A stretch of DNA of 9,065 nt from JBCBTJ01 sp964597685. GTDB taxonomy: Bacteria > Pseudomonadota > Alphaproteobacteria > Caulobacterales > Hyphomonadaceae. A program made the translations under genes and the position numbers. The notes under the pieces were generated by a model. The model ran no database searches. It was not told the DNA's origin and saw only the letters and a list, made by a program, of their open reading frames with translations. Positions 7,020-9,065 of the stretch are shown here, piece after piece. Each line of letters opens with the position of its first letter. Positions within the stretch are counted from its first letter, which is position 1. Location: positions 1 to 9,065 of the forward strand of contig CAZQZC010000105.1 of the NCBI GenBank assembly GCA_964597685.1. Reading direction: 5' to 3'.

Positions 7020-7477
7020 GGCAGCGCGTCCACGGCCCTCTGGACGGCTTCGGGATCTGCGAAGAACAGCGCATGCATGCGCCGACCGGGCAGGAAGGTG
7101 AACGCGCCTGCGATGATCAGAGCGCCGAAATAGGAGCTGATCAGCGGCCATTTGTGCCGGTTCTTGTCTTTCAGGATGAGGATGCCGACGAGGCCTGAAA
7201 TGACCCCGCCTAACGTCATGGGTATGAAGATGTGGATCCAGCTCATGCCCTTCAGGCTGAGATACTCCAGGCCCGACACCTCGCCGGAGCGCATGAAGAA
7301 GGCGGCCGCCGCCGTGAAAATCATCAACGCCGCATAGGCCGCGCCGAGGGATCTGTGCGGAATGTCGCCCTTCCGGCGGGCGAAAATCACGATTCCCAGA
7401 AAAAAGGCGAGGGTCGCTGTCGCCCAATGCAATTGAATCTCCAGGCCTGACAGCCTCCAAAACACGTCCCAATTCAT
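7016..7477 (-). CDS. DUF2306-family integral membrane protein
   Basis: A 153-residue predicted inner-membrane protein with four transmembrane segments at roughly residues 18-34, 44-62, 80-102 and 112-130. Family features are the RRKGDIPHRSLGAAYAALM stretch (34-52), in which H41 follows the first segment, a histidine in the third segment (IHIFIP, H82), HKWPLISSYFGALIIAGAF (108-126) and the C-terminal LPGRRMHALFF. The family has no established function. The recurring histidines near membrane edges are notable, but I do not claim cofactor binding. The ATG at 7477 has AGGGGA ten bases upstream. It is the only minus-strand gene between infC and rpmI and overlaps the DUF3052 stop by four bases. Confidence 0.85.
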   Translation of the reverse strand: MNWDVFWRLSGLEIQLHWATATLAFFLGIVIFARRKGDIPHRSLGAAYAALMIFTAAAAFFMRSGEVSGLEYLSLKGMSWIHIFIPMTLGGVISGLVGILILKDKNRHKWPLISSYFGALIIAGAFTFLPGRRMHALFFADPEAVQRAVDALP

Positions 7478-7561
7478 CGTCTATTCGTCCCCTGGATGTG
7501 TCGCCCGATATTGAGCGTGGCGTCGCGTCTGCGCCGCCGTCAAGCGATCGCGCCCTTTTGC

Positions 7562-7590
7562 TTGATTCCTGAACGTCTTGGCGTCATAAG
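7562..7590 (+). promoter_or_regulatory. Possible sigma70-type promoter for rpmI-rplT
   Basis: TTGATT (7562-7567) and CATAAG (7585-7590) are separated by 17 bases, each matching four of six consensus positions. The pair lies about 100 bases before rpmI, in the 215-base gap after the divergent DUF2306 gene. Because a minus-strand gene separates rpmI from infC, rpmI-rplT needs its own promoter in this gap. The exact site is tentative. Confidence 0.35.
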
Positions 7591-7650
7591 ACGCGCTTTC
7601 GAGCTGACGGGGCGAACGGCATGCCCCCAGGCTCATGAACGGAAGACGGC

Positions 7651-7686
7651 CGCCCGGCCCGCCGGGTGCGCGCTGTCGCACAGGAG
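7651..7686 (+). promoter_or_regulatory. rpmI leader with two mutually exclusive hairpins and the ribosome binding site
   Basis: Hairpin A pairs 7651-7657 with 7662-7668 (seven pairs, one G-U). Hairpin B pairs 7666-7670 (GTGCG) with 7677-7681 (CGCAC) around a six-base loop. They share bases 7666-7668, so only one can form. Hairpin B ends directly against the AGGAG ribosome binding site (7682-7686), six bases before the rpmI ATG. In E. coli and Bacillus the L35-L20 operon is repressed by L20 binding leader RNA; whether this leader does the same is inference. Confidence 0.4.
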
Positions 7687-7692
7687 ACCGAA

Positions 7693-7896
7693 ATGCCGAA
7701 GATGAAGACCAAGAAGGCCGCCGCGAAGCGGTTCAAGATCACGTCCACGGGCAAGCTGAAGCATGGCGTGGCGGGCAAGCGCCACCGCCTGATCAGCCAC
7801 AACGGCAAATACATCCGCCAGAACCGCGGCACCGACGTCGCGTCCGACGCGGACAAGCCCCGCGTCATGAAGTGGCTGCCTTACGGCCTCGACTGA
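7693..7896 (+). CDS. rpmI: 50S ribosomal protein L35 (bL35)
   Basis: A 67-residue, strongly basic protein of the large ribosomal subunit. The pattern is classic: MPKMKTKKAAAKRFKITSTGK at the start, then a KHGVAGKRHRLISH segment (23-36) and a C-terminal MKWLPYGLD. The ATG at 7693 is set by AGGAG six bases upstream. An in-frame GTG at 7666 would add nine residues absent from the family. rplT follows after 35 bases, the universal rpmI-rplT order, so the two are almost certainly co-transcribed. Confidence 0.97.
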   Translation: MPKMKTKKAAAKRFKITSTGKLKHGVAGKRHRLISHNGKYIRQNRGTDVASDADKPRVMKWLPYGLD

Positions 7897-7931
7897 TCTC
7901 GAAACCAACACACCGCACGGACACCTGACCC

Positions 7932-8294
7932 ATGCCCCGCTCACGCAACAAGGTGCCGGCCCACGCCCGGCACAAGAAGATTCTGAAGGCGGCCAAAGGC
8001 TATTACGGCCGCCGCTCCAGCAATTTCCGCACGGCCCATTCCGCCGTCTGGAAAGCCGGCCAATACGCCTTTGTCGGCCGCAAGCAGAAGAAGCGCACGT
8101 TTCGCTCTCTCTGGATCCAACGGATCAACGCCGCCGTCCGCGAACACGACGACAGCTTGACTTACTCCCGCTTCATCGACGGCCTGTCCAAGGCCGGCGT
8201 CGAAGTGGACCGCAAGGTCATGGCCGACCTCGCCATCCACGAGCCGGACGCCTTCGCCGATCTGGTGGAGAAAGCGAAGGGCGCGCTGGCTTAA
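7932..8294 (+). CDS. rplT: 50S ribosomal protein L20 (bL20)
   Basis: A 120-residue basic protein that binds 23S rRNA early in 50S assembly and in several bacteria also represses its own operon. Family motifs are HARHKKILKAAKGYYGRRSSNFRTA (from residue 11), KAGQYAFVGRKQKKRTFRSLWIQRINAAVR (from residue 41) and LTYSRFIDGLSKAGVEVDRKVMADLA (from residue 76). The length fits the family norm of 117-120. The ATG has no good Shine-Dalgarno: the 35-base gap offers only a GGA 10-12 bases away. Initiation may therefore rely on ribosomes arriving from rpmI. The gene is followed by the 94-base pheS leader. Confidence 0.97.
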   Translation: MPRSRNKVPAHARHKKILKAAKGYYGRRSSNFRTAHSAVWKAGQYAFVGRKQKKRTFRSLWIQRINAAVREHDDSLTYSRFIDGLSKAGVEVDRKVMADLAIHEPDAFADLVEKAKGALA

Positions 8295-8331
8295 AACCGG
8301 TTCCGCTTCGCCGCTTTCTCCGCTAATCCGA

Positions 8332-8382
8332 CCGCGCTGAGCGGGGCGGATAAAGCCCCGTTGCGCCAAACGCCACGGGGCC
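8332..8382 (+). promoter_or_regulatory. pheS leader with competing hairpins that can hide the ribosome binding site
   Basis: Four segments can pair in a chain. Segment 0 is CCGC (8332-8335). Segment 1 is GCGGGGC (8341-8347). Segment 2 is GCCCCGT (8355-8361). Segment 3 is ACGGGGC (8375-8381). Pairing 1:2 gives six G-C pairs, extendable by one G-U and one A-U, with a seven-base loop. Pairing 2:3 gives seven pairs plus an inner GCG/CGC stem. Pairing 0:1 is a weak four-pair stem. Segment 3 contains GGGG (8377-8380), the best ribosome binding site for the pheS ATG eight bases later, so 2:3 would block it and 1:2 would free it. No T-run follows either stem, so transcription termination is less likely than translational control. 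The function is inferred. Confidence 0.4.
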
Positions 8383-8388
8383 TTGCTG

Positions 8389-9065
8389 ATGTCAGACATC
8401 GAGACAATCGAAACCGAAGCGCTCGCCGCTATTGCGCAGGCGGCCGATCTCGACACGCTGGACAAAGTCCGGGTGGCCGAGCTCGGCAAGAAGGGCCGCG
8501 TCTCCGCGCTTATGAAGACGTTGGGTGGGATGGATCCCGACGACCGCCAGATCCTGGGGCCGAAGCTCAATGCGCTGAAGACCCGCGTCGCCGATGCGGT
8601 GACGGCGCGCAAGACGGCCTTGGAAGACGCCGCCCTCGACGCGCAAATCGCGCAAGACACCCTCGACCTCACCTTGCCGAGCCCGCCGGAAAGCATCGGC
8701 CGGCTGCACCCCGTGATGCAGGTCTTCGAAGAGCTTGCGGCGATTTTCGGCGATATGGGCTTCGCCGTCGCCGAAGGGCCCGACATTGAGGACGATTGGC
8801 ACAATTTCACCGCGCTGAACTTCCCGCCCGGCCACCCCGCGCGCGAGGACCACGACACGTTCTTCATGAAACCGGACGCCGCCGGCGACCGGAAAGTCCT
8901 GCGCACCCACACAAGCCCCGTTCAGATCCGCACCATGCAGTCGCAGTCGCCGCCGATCCGCATTATCGCGCCGGGCCGCGTCTACCGGAACGATTGGGAC
9001 GCCACCCACACGCCCATGTTCCACCAGATCGAAGGCCTGGTGATCGAAAAGGGCGTCCATATGGG
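8389..9065 (+). CDS. pheS: Phenylalanine-tRNA ligase alpha subunit (3' end outside window)
   Basis: PheS is the catalytic alpha subunit of the alpha2-beta2 phenylalanyl-tRNA synthetase. It is open to the last base; 225 complete codons are visible of a usual 330-360. The N-terminal ~90 residues are helical and charged, including VRVAELGKKGRVSALMKTLG (from residue 28), matching the coiled-coil tRNA-binding arm. The class II catalytic domain begins near GRLHPVMQVFEELAAIFGDMGF (from residue 104, motif 1 region). It continues with EGPDIEDDWHNFTALNFPPGHPAR, LRTHTSPVQIRTM (171-183) and the motif 2 stretch GRVYRNDWDATHTPMFHQIEG (from residue 196). Motif 3 lies beyond the edge. The ATG is chosen from homology, with GGGG eight bases upstream. 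It probably shares a transcript with rpmI-rplT and is subject to its own leader. Confidence 0.96.
   Translation, partial: MSDIETIETEALAAIAQAADLDTLDKVRVAELGKKGRVSALMKTLGGMDPDDRQILGPKLNALKTRVADAVTARKTALEDAALDAQIAQDTLDLTLPSPPESIGRLHPVMQVFEELAAIFGDMGFAVAEGPDIEDDWHNFTALNFPPGHPAREDHDTFFMKPDAAGDRKVLRTHTSPVQIRTMQSQSPPIRIIAPGRVYRNDWDATHTPMFHQIEGLVIEKGVHM

Noticed and set aside
8295..8340. Phe-rich leader peptide for pheS (TTC CGC TTC GCC GCT TTC just after the rplT stop)
   Set aside because: The Phe codons are in the rplT frame immediately after its TAA, and no ATG, GTG or TTG precedes them in that frame, so no peptide could be made without read-through.
8342..8362. Intrinsic terminator after rplT
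   Set aside because: The stem is strong, but only two T residues follow before TTGCGCC, so there is no terminator T-run.
7941..8912. A 323-codon open frame on the minus strand opposite rplT and pheS
   Set aside because: It lies wholly across two unmistakable conserved genes, its translation is low-complexity Ser/Ala/Arg without any family motif, and such long antisense frames are expected in GC-rich coding DNA.
1..9065. CRISPR array, tRNA, insertion sequence or long direct repeats
   Set aside because: I saw no regularly spaced repeats, cloverleaf-like sequence, transposase motifs or terminal repeats; almost every base is accounted for by housekeeping genes.

Overview
The window is a stretch of conserved chromosome from a GC-rich alphaproteobacterium. 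Evidence is the protein families (QueG, MtgA, IF-3, L35, L20 and PheS of alphaproteobacterial type), dense packing with overlapping genes, and strong GC bias at third codon positions. The order is not certain; a Caulobacterales, Maricaulales or Parvularculales-like lineage is a guess. I see no insertion sequence, phage gene, CRISPR array, tRNA or rRNA.

Layout. Bases 1-2028 hold the 3' part of queG (tRNA queuosine synthesis), overlapped by mtgA (peptidoglycan glycosyltransferase), with an exported TPR protein running the other way and meeting mtgA stop to stop. Bases 2091-3685 hold an atypical SDR/epimerase-like protein convergent with an ABHD10-type alpha/beta hydrolase. Bases 3754-5978 are a two-gene envelope-glycan operon: a GT4 and a GT9 (heptosyltransferase-like) glycosyltransferase sharing an ATGA stop/start. 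Bases 6038-7019 hold infC and a DUF3052 gene. A DUF2306 membrane protein (7016-7477, minus) separates them from rpmI-rplT-pheS (7693 to the end; pheS is cut by the window edge).

Themes are envelope construction (mtgA, GT4, GT9, perhaps the TPR protein) and translation (queG, infC, rpmI, rplT, pheS). I see no new multi-gene defence or mobile system. The most notable signals concern expression. infC begins at an AUA codon behind a good ribosome binding site. The pheS leader has a chain of mutually exclusive GC-rich hairpins, one of which buries its ribosome binding site. The rpmI leader has two competing hairpins abutting its ribosome binding site. All three convergent gene pairs overlap at their 3' ends, two through the same CTAA tetranucleotide, leaving no room for ordinary terminators between them.
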